DNA from: Terebella lapidaria | Taxonomy: Eukaryota; Annelida; Polychaeta; Terebellida; Terebellidae | DNA: 64,000 nucleotides | Assembly: GCA_949152475.1 (NCBI GenBank) | Contig: OX424558.1 | Coordinates: 38,884,651-38,948,650 of the forward strand | Direction of reading: 5' to 3' | Shown: piece after piece, positions 11,333-22,180 of the stretch | How positions within the stretch are numbered: the first letter of the stretch is position 1 | How the letters are laid out: each line of letters starts with the position of its first letter | The notes under the pieces: generated by a model | Seen by the model: the letters and a program-made list of their open reading frames with translations, nothing else | Database searches by the model: none | Told to the model about the DNA's origin: nothing | Translations under genes and position numbers: made by a program

Positions 11333-11588
11333 AGGGCCACTGTATGGGATTCGGCTTTTAGGGGATTTCCAAGATTTTTCTCCCGACGCTTCTATTTATA
11401 GAACAATAGGTCAGATTACGTTTTTGTCCCAGGATCTCTACCGAGCCAATGCTCGGATCAGCCCAGGTCGGCTCGGCAGAGATCCTAGGCCAAAAACGTC
11501 ATCTAACGTTTTGTTCTATAAATAGAAGCGTCGGGAGAAAAATCTTGGAAATCCCCCAAAAGCCGAATCCCATACAGTGGCCCTTTAA
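11329..11588. mobile_element. Near-palindromic MITE family B, copy 2 (TTAA target)
   Basis: Second copy of the hairpin at 8549, with the same termini and TTAA flanks and a few substitutions (for example GCTCGG for GCTCAG in the loop). It was inserted at, or next to, the TTAA that borders repeat A. Confidence 0.8.
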
Positions 11589-11679
11589 ACAACCAAACAA
11601 AATATTGTGGGTCTTGTTTCTATGTGATATGAAAATTCTAATTGTGAACCTGAACGTTATGACAACCTGTCGAATATTT

Positions 11680-12140
11680 TGATGTCCATGCGTAAATTGA
11701 TTCTCACCTGCTCTTTTGTTGAGTTGCCCATTATTCTTGCCCAAATGTGTTTTGGTTGAACTTTCCACAAAGGACTATGGTGTGTGTTTCCCTTGCTCAA
11801 TATTTGGAAATCAACTTAAAGCCTATTGATTAGTTTGATAACAACAAAGATGTCCGCTTTGATAACAATATGAAACAATGAACTCGAATCGTATTGTAAC
11901 TCGAACTCGTATTGTAATAACTCTCTACTTCCCTCTCACAGAGAACAATTCTCGTAGATGGTCTTACACTACCATAGTACCTCCAATACTGGTGCCGAGC
12001 TTGTCCATGCGAAAATTGATTGTTACTCGCATTTGTTTGTCGACTCGTCCATTATTCTTGCCAAAATGTGTTTTAGTTGCACTTTCCACAAATGACCAAG
12101 GTGTGTGTTTTCTTTGTTCAATATTTGCTACTTAACTTTG
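11680..12140 (+). repeat. Diverged direct repeat pair (~140 bp units)
   Basis: Positions 11683-11825 and 12003-12140 share GTCCATGCG(T/A)AAATTGATT, CCCATTATTCTTGCC-type and AATGTGTTTT(G/A)GTTG(A/C)AC blocks in the same order. No coding potential is seen. They are a diverged local duplication or two copies of a dispersed repeat. Confidence 0.5.
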
Positions 12141-12435
12141 TTGTAATCTGAGATTATGACATAAAATATGGATAATGTCATCGCTGACTTAATTCGGTAG
12201 CAATAAGTCCACGCATGGACAAGCTCCTCACCAGTAGTACCATGGGGTCAAAATTACACTAACAGATATAGTACGGCTAACGCCGCACAATAACTAGATT
12301 ATGAGCGTGTTTCATAAGGACTGACTGGTTCAACGAACCTGTGCGTTTCATAGAAAGATTCATTTGAACTGGTTCATGTACGTGAAGGTTGGACCAAATC
12401 ACAAAAAAACCTTGAATGAAGTGAACCAGTTCAGC

Positions 12436-12535
12436 ATAGCCCCACGCCACGAATTGACAATATCTAGCTGTTGTAACATGCTGAATATCAGATTGTCAAT
12501 TCGTTGTTTTCAGGCCATGGGGCTAGTTCAGCACA
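12436..12535. repeat. Short inverted repeat (hairpin)
   Basis: AGCCCCACG..CGAATTGACAAT at about 12436 pairs with ATTGTCAATTCG..CATGGGGCT ending near 12530. This is probably a small MITE or its remnant. The sequence from 12540 to 14140 otherwise holds no supported gene. A repeated TACTTGTCGGT-like motif occurs near 13400-13430, and the 5' UTR of the following gene must lie near its end. Confidence 0.45.
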
Positions 12536-13674
12536 ACAGTTGAGCTCAGTAGGTCTACTGACGGAAGTAGCTGTTCAGACTTCAGTCTTGGAACTGCACC
12601 TGCAGGTTTTGTTTTACTGTGCAGCGCTGTATTGATATATATCAATTGATTCGGCGCTTGCCCAGTAATAGCAGTATAAAGTTCTGTTCAGAACGAGAAT
12701 TGTTCATTCTTCAGTGTTCTTCACATGAAGATATGCATACAGTGGAGTAGATTCTAGATCCAGGTTTTGAGCAGCCGGAGCGACACGCCTTTGAGTGCGA
12801 GATGGGTTTGTCTATCTCTCAGAACAATGCCATATCATATGCATATCATTACTTATACCTAGGTGTCCCACTCTCGAGCGCCGAAGGCGCGAGTGGGACA
12901 CAGGACCCAGATGTCTGGTCATGCAATCTGAGGCTTGGTCATGCTCGAAGTCACTCAGTCTCAGCACGAGTCTCTTGTCTCAGATTCTGAATCTGGACTG
13001 ATCCTGTGTGAGTGCGCTTATACTACTAGTATTTACCAACACACTTACCAACAAGCACCATCAAGGACCGACAAATACCAACAAGAAGATATTTCTGAGT
13101 GTGTACTTTTCAAGGAGGAGAGAAGTTTAACAAGGGCTGGGATCGACCGAGGTTGGGGCATCAAAGCGTATTTTAGATAGACCGATCAACACAGTTTTCA
13201 TCATGTTTAGCAAGGCTGCAGGCAACAGTAAAACATCGACTTCAAAGAATAAATTAGTTTCAATGTTTTGTGCATGGTAAACGGTCAAAATGCCTTCACA
13301 TAATAAATGTGCCAGAGACATAAAATAGCTCCAAATCATTTAAAACTAGTAGAATCAATAGGATCATTTGACCAGTCCACATTGAATAATGTTACTTGTC
13401 GGTACTTGACAGTACTTGTCAGTTCTTGTCGGTAAATAATATGACCCGTGTGAGTGTGTTTGTGAACTCAGTCACAATGATGTCATGATCAAGATCTATT
13501 TGGATCTATCATTCATCTACATGTAGTATAATTTATAAATTATCTAACGTCCAGTATATATGATATAATTGATAAATCATGTCCCCCTCCCCATTTCCAC
13601 ACACATTGCCACAGCAATGGCTGTAAATATTTGATTATAGAGACTCGAATTGAAAGTGGAACACACTCGAATTG

Positions 13675-13775
13675 ATGAACTGTAGACCAACTCACTTGTA
13701 CACTTGCCTTGAATTTGATTCAAGTAGATGACACTCTACCAAGTGAGCTAAAAGGAGAGGTGACTGGCCAAGCTA
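13675..13775 (-). repeat. tRNA-derived fragment with A-box-like sequence
   Basis: On the minus strand TTAGCTCACTTGGTAGAGTG matches a tRNA D-arm/A box (compare TTAGCTCAGTTGGTAGAGC). No well-placed B box or clover leaf follows: TTGAATCAAATTC comes only about 14 nt later. A decayed tRNA-derived SINE is therefore more likely than a tRNA gene. Confidence 0.35.
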
Positions 13776-14146
13776 GTACATGTAGGATCGAGTTCACATA
13801 CAGTTAAATTCAAAAATACGTACAGATACAGTACAGTTATAGTTAAATTCCCTTGGCAGAGCACCGGGTGACAAAAGGAATGGTGGTCTTTTGGCTTGTT
13901 TGATTCCCATACTGTAGCTTGCTTTCTGATTCCAATGTATGCTGAATATGATATGTAAGCTTGAACATTAGCAAGATTTTTTAAAGCACATACCGGTATA
14001 TGTTTTGGTCTTCTAATAGATAAATGTTGTACATTTACCTGACAGTTACCAGAGGATCAAGGAAAGTAGGAAAACCTTCGCCAAACATGCAGACAGATGA
14101 GGTAACATAGGCATTCCAGGCTGTAACCTCAGCTGAACTACACAGG

Positions 14147-16940
14147 ATGACAACAGCAGCAATGTCTTCAGATATCAGCCGAGTTGTGAAAGAGAAGAAC
14201 CTTCGGGAAATTCTCGATGGTCTTCTCGTCTCCCAGCGTCAGGACATCTTGTCATTCAGCAAGGGCCACCTCAACGAAGCCAACCTCCCAAAACATGTGG
14301 AGAAAGGCACCTTCAAGTCATGGAAGAGTGCCAAAAAGCCGGGCATCAAACTTGTCCAGAAATCATCATTGCCAGCATCAAAAAGAAGCAAAGACTGGCA
14401 AGAGGACACCATGAAACAGACTATATTGAATTTCAGTGTGGGCACCACCGGTACCATACTTCCACCGCAGAACAAAGCAAAGAAAACTCCCACCTCACTG
14501 AAGCAGTCATCAGAGGAGGTCACGAAGTCATATTCGGCATCACATCCCAAGAAACGAGACATAAAGAAATCCGATGGTATTCTCATTGAAGAGTTACACC
14601 TGCCCACTGCACGACTCAAGAGAGCCGAGTATTACGAGCCGCAATCGACATCAAGGAGCCACCTGACGGATGACAAAGCAAGTAATGTGACGCGAGAGAC
14701 CGGCCCCAAACAGACCTGGTCCCCCTCCCCGCCTCCCGTGCCGTCCCCCAGACACTTACCACCACTTACTCAGCACCAGTTTGTGCCGAGTCACCTTGAC
14801 GCGGTGACAAAGCGGGACCAGTTCCACGTCATGAAGAAGTTTGAGACGGACATCCTTAGAAAGCAGGATACCACAGAACAGAACGTCATGTCCGGAGTGA
14901 AAGCTGTTGAGCATCTCGAAAGGAAACTACGTCAAGTGAGTTTGTTTATATTTGTTTCGAAACTACATTTTGTATATTATAAAAGGTTAATATATTTTTA
15001 GTGGAAGAAAGAAATTCCTGAAAAATTTATATGTTTGGGAAGTGTGAATTGAAGATAAATTTTATATCTATAACATGTTTTTCTTGATCACATGTTGAAT
15101 GTGTAGTTGTGTACATTTATATAAATAAATTTTCCCCTGAAAACCCATTTCTAGGGCTTAGACAACCTCAGGTACGATGGCTATGGACCAAACTTCCACA
15201 GGTTACAAATCTACAGCACTGTCTTAGATGATCTCATACAGGAATCTTCAATATTTGGTCCTATCCTGGAAAATATAAAAGTGAGTAGCACTTATTAGTG
15301 TTGTGCAACTGGGTGTCACCTCTTTATTGGTACAGTAAGTCCAGTGAAATCCTCTGAGATATGCATTTATCACCATGTTTTAGCACGTATTTATTGTTAA
15401 AAAATAACAGTCCTCTCTGTATTGGTGCTTCCCATACAGTGTGAGTACGATGATTACATCGCAAGCTTGCTGGACGGACAGACGGCCAAACACAGAATAC
15501 TGCATCAACAGGTCGACCAACTGCGGGGTGCCACAAACTCAGAAATCCTTCAGGATCACACAGAAAATGTTCGCTTCTTGGAGGATGAAGCCTTGCGACT
15601 TCTTGAAGATAACGAAAGGTAAGGCAAACGTAAAACATTGTTTTATGAGGCAAACATAAAACAAAAATCATAACGCTTCTTGGAGGATGAAGCCTTGCGA
15701 CTTCTTGAAGATAACGAAAGGTAAGGCAAACGTAAAACATTGTTTTATGAGGCAAACATAAAACAAAAATCATAAATGTATACCGATAATGAGGAAAGTG
15801 CAAATCTGTGACAGTTGTGGAATTTTTTTCGCATGATCGGTTGTTGTGTTTCAGATTACGAGAAGAACTTCTTGCTGAGGAGAAGTTACTTGAAACTCCG
15901 AAGGAGGCAGGTGGGTACCAGTCTTTCACTAGTCCAGTTTTGTTCATCTATAACTTAGGGCAGTCTCCAGAACACCTCGTCTCCAAAACACTCAACTCTA
16001 CATACATGTACTCAAACTGAACTCATCAAAGTTTCCAATTGTTGATTTTCTGACAGCAGAGAAACCGACCGCAGACATATTTCGCCCGAGTGTCGTCCCT
16101 GACGACGGGCCGGTGGAGCTCGCGGACAAGGTGGAGCAGCTGAAGGGTGCGATCCTTGAGAAGTTGGACACGATCAACGAGCTCAAGACAAAGCTACGGA
16201 CTGAGTGTGTCCCCTCGACTGTGTGTTCTCACCTTGAACAGTGCATCAAAGAAACAGAGGTTGGTGGGCTGTGCTGGTTGGGTTATTGAATTGTGGTAAT
16301 ATTGTTGTATACATGAGATCAATACTGATTTTGTCTTATGACATTTATTGTGAGGTAGTTTTAGTCTTATCTATAGAGGAATTGTAATGGTCTGATTTGC
16401 TAGGCCACATCGGCAAACATTGGATTTCTAATTGTAGCAAAACATCTTTCTTCCATTCAGGTCGAGATCCAAAAGTTGACGACACAGGTGCAGTTTTTCG
16501 ACAGGAGCATAGCTGATATGGAAGAGGAACTCCAGAATGCGATAGAAACAGCCGACACCACCGAGAAAGATGCAAGGTCAGACTGTGACATAGAAATAAA
16601 TGAAAGTCTGTATGATAATGGACATATGCATGTATTTGTGGTGCATAAATAGTATGTGTTTGCGGACTCGTGGCATGGTAAAGAAATACATTAGCTAAAC
16701 ACAGTATCTGGTTCTAATCACTCTTTCACAGACAACAAACATTTAATTTTCAATTCCTGAATTTCCCCATGCAGGCGCGTGTGGAAGCGAATAACTGCTG
16801 TGAAGAACATTGACAGTACCCACGGCGCCCCAGGGGCAGGGGTCACCACCATGGGCCCGGGAGGTCCCCCCACCGGTCCTAGGCTCGACTCGGATGAGGA
16901 ACAAGATGAGGAGCTCAAGTGGGGCTGGTACATCTCCTAG
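14147..16940 (+). CDS. C6orf118/TSNAXIP1-like coiled-coil protein, 7 coding exons
   Basis: Exons 14147-14935, 15155-15280, 15440-15618, 15855-15910, 16057-16259, 16461-16576 and 16775-16940 have canonical splice sites and matching phases and encode 544 residues. The N-terminal ~260 residues are basic and Ser/Thr/Pro-rich with a proline cluster (SPSPPPVPSPR). Residues ~250-360 (LERKLRQ, GPNFHRLQIYSTVLDDLIQE, SIFGPILENIK, EYDDYIASLL) resemble the N-terminal domain shared by TSNAXIP1 and C6orf118. The rest is coiled coil, with a Gly/Pro-rich acidic end finishing KWGWYIS. Function is not established; relatives are mostly known from ciliated and testis tissue, so a ciliary role is only a guess. 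Start codon: the first ATG in frame; a second (MSSDIS) follows five codons later. The end of exon 3 and its donor are tandemly duplicated. The gene is convergent with TAF13. Confidence 0.75.
15572..15775 (+). repeat. Exact 102 bp tandem duplication covering exon 3 end and donor
   Basis: 15572-15673 and 15674-15775 read identically. Each contains the last 47 nt of exon 3 (CTTCTTGGAGGATGAAGCC onward), its donor AAAG|gtaagg and 55 nt of intron. The first donor gives the conserved phase. Use of the second donor would add 102 nt but would meet a TAA in the first added codon. Confidence 0.9.
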
Positions 16941-17390
16941 GGAGGGACTCTTTCCGCTCTTCGGCTTTTATGTGTAGTTTCAGCTGGACTGATTGACATT
17001 GTCTGCAGTGATATTATTTCACGATTTTTATCTGATAGTGCAGGGTCCTGAAACTTGGCACCAGTGAAAAAGTGACGCACATTCTATAGCCTGGTGTACA
17101 TTAAAAAAATTGTTCTACATTTCTTTGAACCCAGGGTTGTGCCAAAACTGTGTACCTGTATACATACTTTCTTACTTTGCCAAATACTAAGTCCGTGATT
17201 GTGTGCCAATGAATGTGCTATACCTACCCGGTATGTCAAAAGTATTAATCTGTTTCAAATGATATTAACACAGATTTAATATATCACAGTGCCAAATTGG
17301 TGAGGCCAAAACTGCATGACTATGTCATTTATCTGATGATATTCATGTTGATATTGAGAACATTCATGAATTTTATGTGTGTTGAACTTG

Positions 17391-17396
17391 AATAAA
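17391..17396 (+). terminator. Candidate poly(A) signal of the coiled-coil gene
   Basis: AATAAA lies about 450 nt after the stop codon. A minus-strand AATAAA (TTTATT at 17543-17548), and another near 17497, fall about 100-150 nt further on and would serve the convergent TAF13. The two 3' ends may therefore be adjacent or overlap. Confidence 0.45.
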
Positions 17397-17671
17397 ATAG
17401 ATGAATATTGATATTGTGTCAGATAGTTGCAGAAAGTAACAAACCTTTCACTTTTCCACTTGACTGAAATTTGTTTATGAAAACATGTATACATCTTTAT
17501 TGCATGGGCCAAAAATGAATCGAAGAACTATGATGATCGACTTTTATTCATGGTATAAAAGTATCATGACACAATGTAACATTACGAACTTTATGAATGT
17601 AGGATGAAATAACTCCCTTCCACAGTTTAAACTACAAAATGTACACGGACTAATCGAACTCAGAAGAAATT

Positions 17672-20600
17672 TCATTTGTATTTGACTTCATCAAATGCTT
17701 TTCTCGCCCTCCTGAGTTCTTCATTCATCAATAACAGTTCTTTCACACGGGAGTATTTCTTGGGATCCTTTCTGATCACAAATATGATATCCTCCACTGA
17801 AATTCGCCCAACTCGTCCAACTTCTAGGCACTTCTTGGTCTGCAAAAGTGAGAGGTACCAATCGGAGGTAATACCATCCGTAAGAAATTGACGCAAATAT
17901 CCTAATGGTGCAAAACATTATTATACAAAAGAATGAATTTATAGACACTATTTTCATTACAATATATTTATTTGAACAGTGAGAGCTGACGGACCCCCAA
18001 ATTTTCTAAAAGAGTCTTTTCTGTAATAGTATTCCTACTTATGTATCAAAAAGTTATCTGTGGCCATTTATGTGAATTAATGTCCATGCATGCACAGGCA
18101 TGGTTAAATTTTAACTACCATTTCTGTGATGTACTCAATGACCAGATCTTCCAGAACATCGACCGATTCACTGTATGGATTCTGTTCATCTCCAAATCCA
18201 AACATCATGCATCGTACTGCAAACGCAAAGTGACATTGACACTGCAGAACAATACCTTCAACCATTTCACAACTACTGTAAAATGACTAATTTTGGCGGC
18301 TATTAAATTTTATTTGGCTGAGGTTCAATTTGGCGGTTTCAATACCACATACATGTACATTTCTTTTCATATGTCTAATCATTTGGCGGACGATTTAATT
18401 TGGCGGTTTTTCCCCTACCACCAAATCCGCCGAATAAATCGTCCGCCAAAATCAGTCGTTTTACAGTACATTTGAAGCACCACAAGCTTCCTGTTACAAA
18501 TGTGATCATAGCAGGGCGAACAATATTTACTTAGTAGCAGTAGGCTTTATGAACAGGCAGAGTTGCATTGTAGAATCAGGATAATTCACCAACAAACTTG
18601 TTTGTCATAATTGACCAGACTTACACTCTTTTGTGAGCATTTTCTTGCGTTTTTCCAGTGGCACATCTTCAGCCTCTGCATCTTCGTCCTCAAACTATTA
18701 TTGAAACAAATAATGTAACAAATGAATGGACATGGAATTTAGCAGAATTTTTTTTTTTTTTTCTTTTTTTTCTTCTGCCGTTTTGGTTTCCGGACGATAA
18801 CTTTAGATTGCCTTGATGGATCCTTATCAAATTTTCACCACTAGTCAGAAATGTGGAAGAAGCCTATTCTTTTTGAGCCGGCTCCGAGGTCCATGAGGTC
18901 CGTGAGGATGAAATCAAGGTTTTTGGTTTCCGGACGAAAACTCGAAAAATATTCAGGCAATAGATGCAGAACTCTGCATGGAGGTTCATATACCACCAGG
19001 GAAGAACCCTATTGATTTTGGGATCAATCCGTCAAATGACCTTTGACCTAGAGGTCAAAATAATTTTTTGCATCCTTGAGGCTTCTTGCATATCTCAGAA
19101 ACGGTGCGTCGTAGAGAGAAACGGACGTTATTTTCGGACTCGTCGCCCTAAACAAACATGTCTATGGGGTATTTTTTTTTTATTCGACTCCGAGGTCCGT
19201 GAGGTCCGTGAGGATGAAACCAAGGCCAATTATGAGACTTGGTTTCCGGACGAAAACTCGAAAAATATTCAGGCAATAGTTGCAGAACTTTGCATGGAGG
19301 TTTATATACCACCAGGGAAGAACCCTATCGATTTTGGGATTGATCCGTCAAACGACCTTTGACCTAGAGGTCGAAATAACTTTTCGCTGACTCATCCTTG
19401 AGGCTTCCTGCATATCTCGGAAACGGTACGTCGTAGAGCGAAACGGACGTTATTTTCGGACTCGTCGCCGTAGACAAACATGTCTAAGGGGTATTATGGA
19501 TGAACTTTGACCTTGACCTGAAATTTTTTTGCCGAGTCGGCATTTTTCGTTTTCGTCGATATCTCGGAAACGGTGCGTCGTAGAGCGAAACGGACGTTAT
19601 TTTCAGAGTCGTCGCCCTAGACAAACATGTCTAAGGGGTATTATGGATGAACTTTGACCTTGACCCGAAAATTTTTTGCCGAGTTGGCATTTTTCGTTTT
19701 CGTCGATATCTCGGAAACGGTGCGTCGTAGAGTGAAACGGACGTTATTTTCGGACTCGTCGCCCTAGACAAACATGTCTAAGGGGTATGATGGATGAACT
19801 TTGACCTTGACCCGAAATTTTTTTGCCGAGTCGGCATTTTGTTTTCCGTCGATATCTCGGAAACGGTGAGTCGTAGAGCGAAACGGATGTTATTTTCAGA
19901 CTCATTGTCCTAAACAAACATATCTAAGGGGTATGATGGATGAACTTTGACTTGACCTGAAATTTTTTTTGCCGAGTCGGCATTTTTCGTTTTCGTCGAT
20001 ATCTCGGAATTGGTGCGTCGTGGAGCGAAACGGACGTTATTTTCGGACTCGTCGCCCTAGACAAACATGTCTAAGGGGTATTATGGATGAACTTTGACCT
20101 TGACCCGAAATTTTTTTGCCGAGTCGGCATTTTTCGTTTTCGTCGATATCTCGGAAACGGTGCGTCGTAGAGCGAAACAGACGATATTTTCGGACTCTTT
20201 GCCCTAGACAAACATGTCTAAGGGGTAATATGGATGTACTTTGACTTTGACCTGAAATTTTTTTGCCGAGTCGGCATTTTTCGTTTTCGTCGATATCTCG
20301 GAAATGGTGTGTCGTAGAGCGAAACGGACGTTATTTTCGGACGTAGACAATCATGTATTTATGATGGATGAACTTTGACCTTGACCCAAATTTTTTTTCG
20401 CTGAGTTGACATTTTTCATTTTCGTCAATATCTAGCAAACGGTGTGTCATAGAGCCCGTGGCAAACATGTTTTAAATATTACGAATTAGTCCTAACACCG
20501 AAATGCCTCCAAGGCATCTTTAGGCCTTGACGTCTAGTTAAACACTGTTTTCACAGATTCACTGGTAATTGCCAGGCCCAAGGATCACTTACAGTGCAGA

Positions 20601-21637
20601 ACACCTCAAAATTCTCTGCAAAACGTAATAATTCACCGAACCTCAGCCCAAGCAACGCGGAGCATGTCCAAGATGGCCCACACTGGTGCTCGAGATGAAT
20701 ACAAACAAAATCACGATTATGACCAATTTACAGGCTAGCACATCAACTTTCTCTTGTACTCTGATACATGATATGCACACGAGAGGACCCAAATTACAAA
20801 ATTACAAATGGGCACGGCTTCCGGAACATGAGCATGTCAGCGTGTCGTTCTCGGTTTACCACAGGGATAGAACCCTGGACAGTCCGACAGTTTGCCAGAG
20901 CCTGTCCGCACCATCCCAGGGCGAAAGACTACCAATCCATGGTGGCATGAGCCCCCGGATTAAAGTAGCCCTCCTCCTGGGCCCCAGATTGGAATTGTCC
21001 CCTGGGTCCAGATGGACACTCTAGCCAGACAAAGGGGACGAGGAGCACATGATCATTCCCACCATTGTCCTCTCACCTTCACAGCTCTGAGACAACTCAA
21101 ATAAAGCAAGACAGGAAGCTATGAAGCTAGCAGCGCATGAGACTGAGGGTGTGACGTCGTTTCCAGGGAGACGCACGAGCTTCGAACGTGAAGCAGCCAA
21201 AACAGGTACATGTACGGAAACGGCCAAAACTCCTCTCGCAATGTTTGGGTAGAATCGCCACACATACGATAACCCAAATTACATATAATGCTGCAACTAA
21301 ATACCTCAATAGCTTACCGAAAATCCGCTTCATACGTCGCTTATCCTTGCGGGTAAAACTTGTGGTCGATGACAGGTAAGACTAAGATCAATGTTGGAAG
21401 TGGATTTTCAGCAAGATAGCAATTTATTTAGTTGCATTATCATATGTAAATTGGGTCCCCTCGTGTATTAGATGAAATGTGAAGCAAAAACTTGATGTGC
21501 CAACCTGTAAATCAGTCATAAATGTGATTTGTCTGCATTCCTCTTGAGCACCAGTGTGGGCCAACTTAGAATGCGCTCCACATCGCTTGGGCTGACCGTA
21601 CCTGATCTTTTGATTCACTGGAACCGGCTTCTGCCAT
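17672..21637 (-). CDS. TAF13: TFIID subunit 13 (TAF13), 4 exons
   Basis: Minus-strand exons 21637-21602, 18694-18625, 18216-18119 and 17839-17672 join in phase to a 123-residue protein; human TAF13 has 124. The histone-fold is clear: LTKELRCMMFGFGDEQNPY, SVDVLEDLVIEYITEM, then VGRISVEDIIFVIRKDPKKY and LLMNEELRRARKAFDE. TAF13 pairs with TAF11 through this fold inside TFIID for Pol II initiation. Exon 1 (MAEAGSSESKDQ) was found about 2.9 kb upstream by start context (tcaagATGGCAG), a good donor and phase. It is short and poorly conserved, so less certain than the rest. Exon 2 carries an acidic run (FEDEDAEAEDVP). Intron 1 contains a satellite array and dispersed repeats; intron 2 carries a MITE. 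Confidence 0.92.
18275..18467. mobile_element. Tc1/mariner-like MITE in TAF13 intron 2
   Basis: Terminal inverted repeats CTGTAAAA(T/C)GACT and AGTCGTTTTACAG are flanked on both sides by TA. The interior repeats GGCGG-containing motifs (TTTGGCGG) in both orientations. There is no ORF. The TA target and short TIRs fit a Tc1/mariner-type non-autonomous element; the family assignment is inferred. Confidence 0.75.
18736..20540 (+). repeat. Satellite array, left arm (units ~148 bp)
   Basis: An outer unique part (18741-19100: polypyrimidine run, then TTTCCGGACGATAACT and CCAGGGAAGAACCCTATTGA) is followed by about seven tandem units of ~148 bp. Each contains GACCTTGACCCGAAA, GCCGAGTCGGCATTTTTCG, TATCTCGGAAACGGTGCGTC, GAGCGAAACGGACGTTATTT and ACAAACATGTCTAAGGGGTA. 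The array ends with CCGAAATGCCTCCAAGGCAT near 20500. The reverse complement of the whole structure is at 22181-24460. It lies in TAF13 intron 1 and has no coding role; short ORFs in it are by-products. Confidence 0.9.
20642..21600. repeat. Inner inverted repeat (~170 bp arms) around a dispersed repeat
   Basis: 20642-20812 (CAGCCCAAGC..GCGGAGC, CACACTGGTGCTC, ACAGGCTAGCACATCAA) is matched in reverse complement at 21430-21600. The arms diverge by roughly a fifth. Together with the two outer satellite arms, this makes a nested palindrome. The left arm leads directly into copy 1 of the three-copy repeat family described at 20830. Confidence 0.6.
20830..21270 (+). repeat. Dispersed repeat family F, copy 1
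   Basis: Shares GGGATAGAACCCTGGACAG, TTGCCAGAGCC and ATGAGCCCCCGGATTAAAG-type blocks, and an end TCGCAATGTTTGGGTAGAATCGC, with copies at 27139 and 50643. All three are in the same orientation. There is no conserved reading frame. Origin unknown; possibly a non-autonomous element. Confidence 0.6.
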
Positions 21638-22180
21638 CTTGACCGTGCTCTGTATCAGCTGATCAGGTCCCAGATTTATGCCGTATCCTAGTTCGAAATT
21701 CAGAACGGTACACTGATTTTATTGGACAAACACTGAATTAATTGGTTCATGGCATGATCAGTGAGTGACGATGATGAGCAAATGATGGGTGATAATAGAG
21801 GAAATTATATTACAATCGTTTAAAATTGCTACATATATGCAAATTAAAAATGATTATTGGACAAACAATTGTGCGAAAAGACATATTATTTAGTTATCCA
21901 ATCCAAAACTTCATTACAGTTCGAAAATTCGTTATTAAACACTAAAATACACTCACACAATCTCTTGGTAGGCTAGTTTGTTTGTTTACAATGAAATTTC
22001 CGGACTGACACACAGGTTCGATTCGGTGATACTATTTTGCCAAAAACATATTCAATAATGTTTGGCTTTCATGTCTTTTATATTTTTGCGAATCATGGAT
22101 CTATTAATGTATTAGCTAATAGATTTGTAGTATATATGACTACTACGGAAAGCCATGTATGCAGGACAAAGTAATTGTAA

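Noticed and set aside
18990..20400. Tandem repeats as a CRISPR-like array
   Set aside because: Units are ~148 bp, contiguous, without unique spacers, in a eukaryotic intron; this is satellite DNA.
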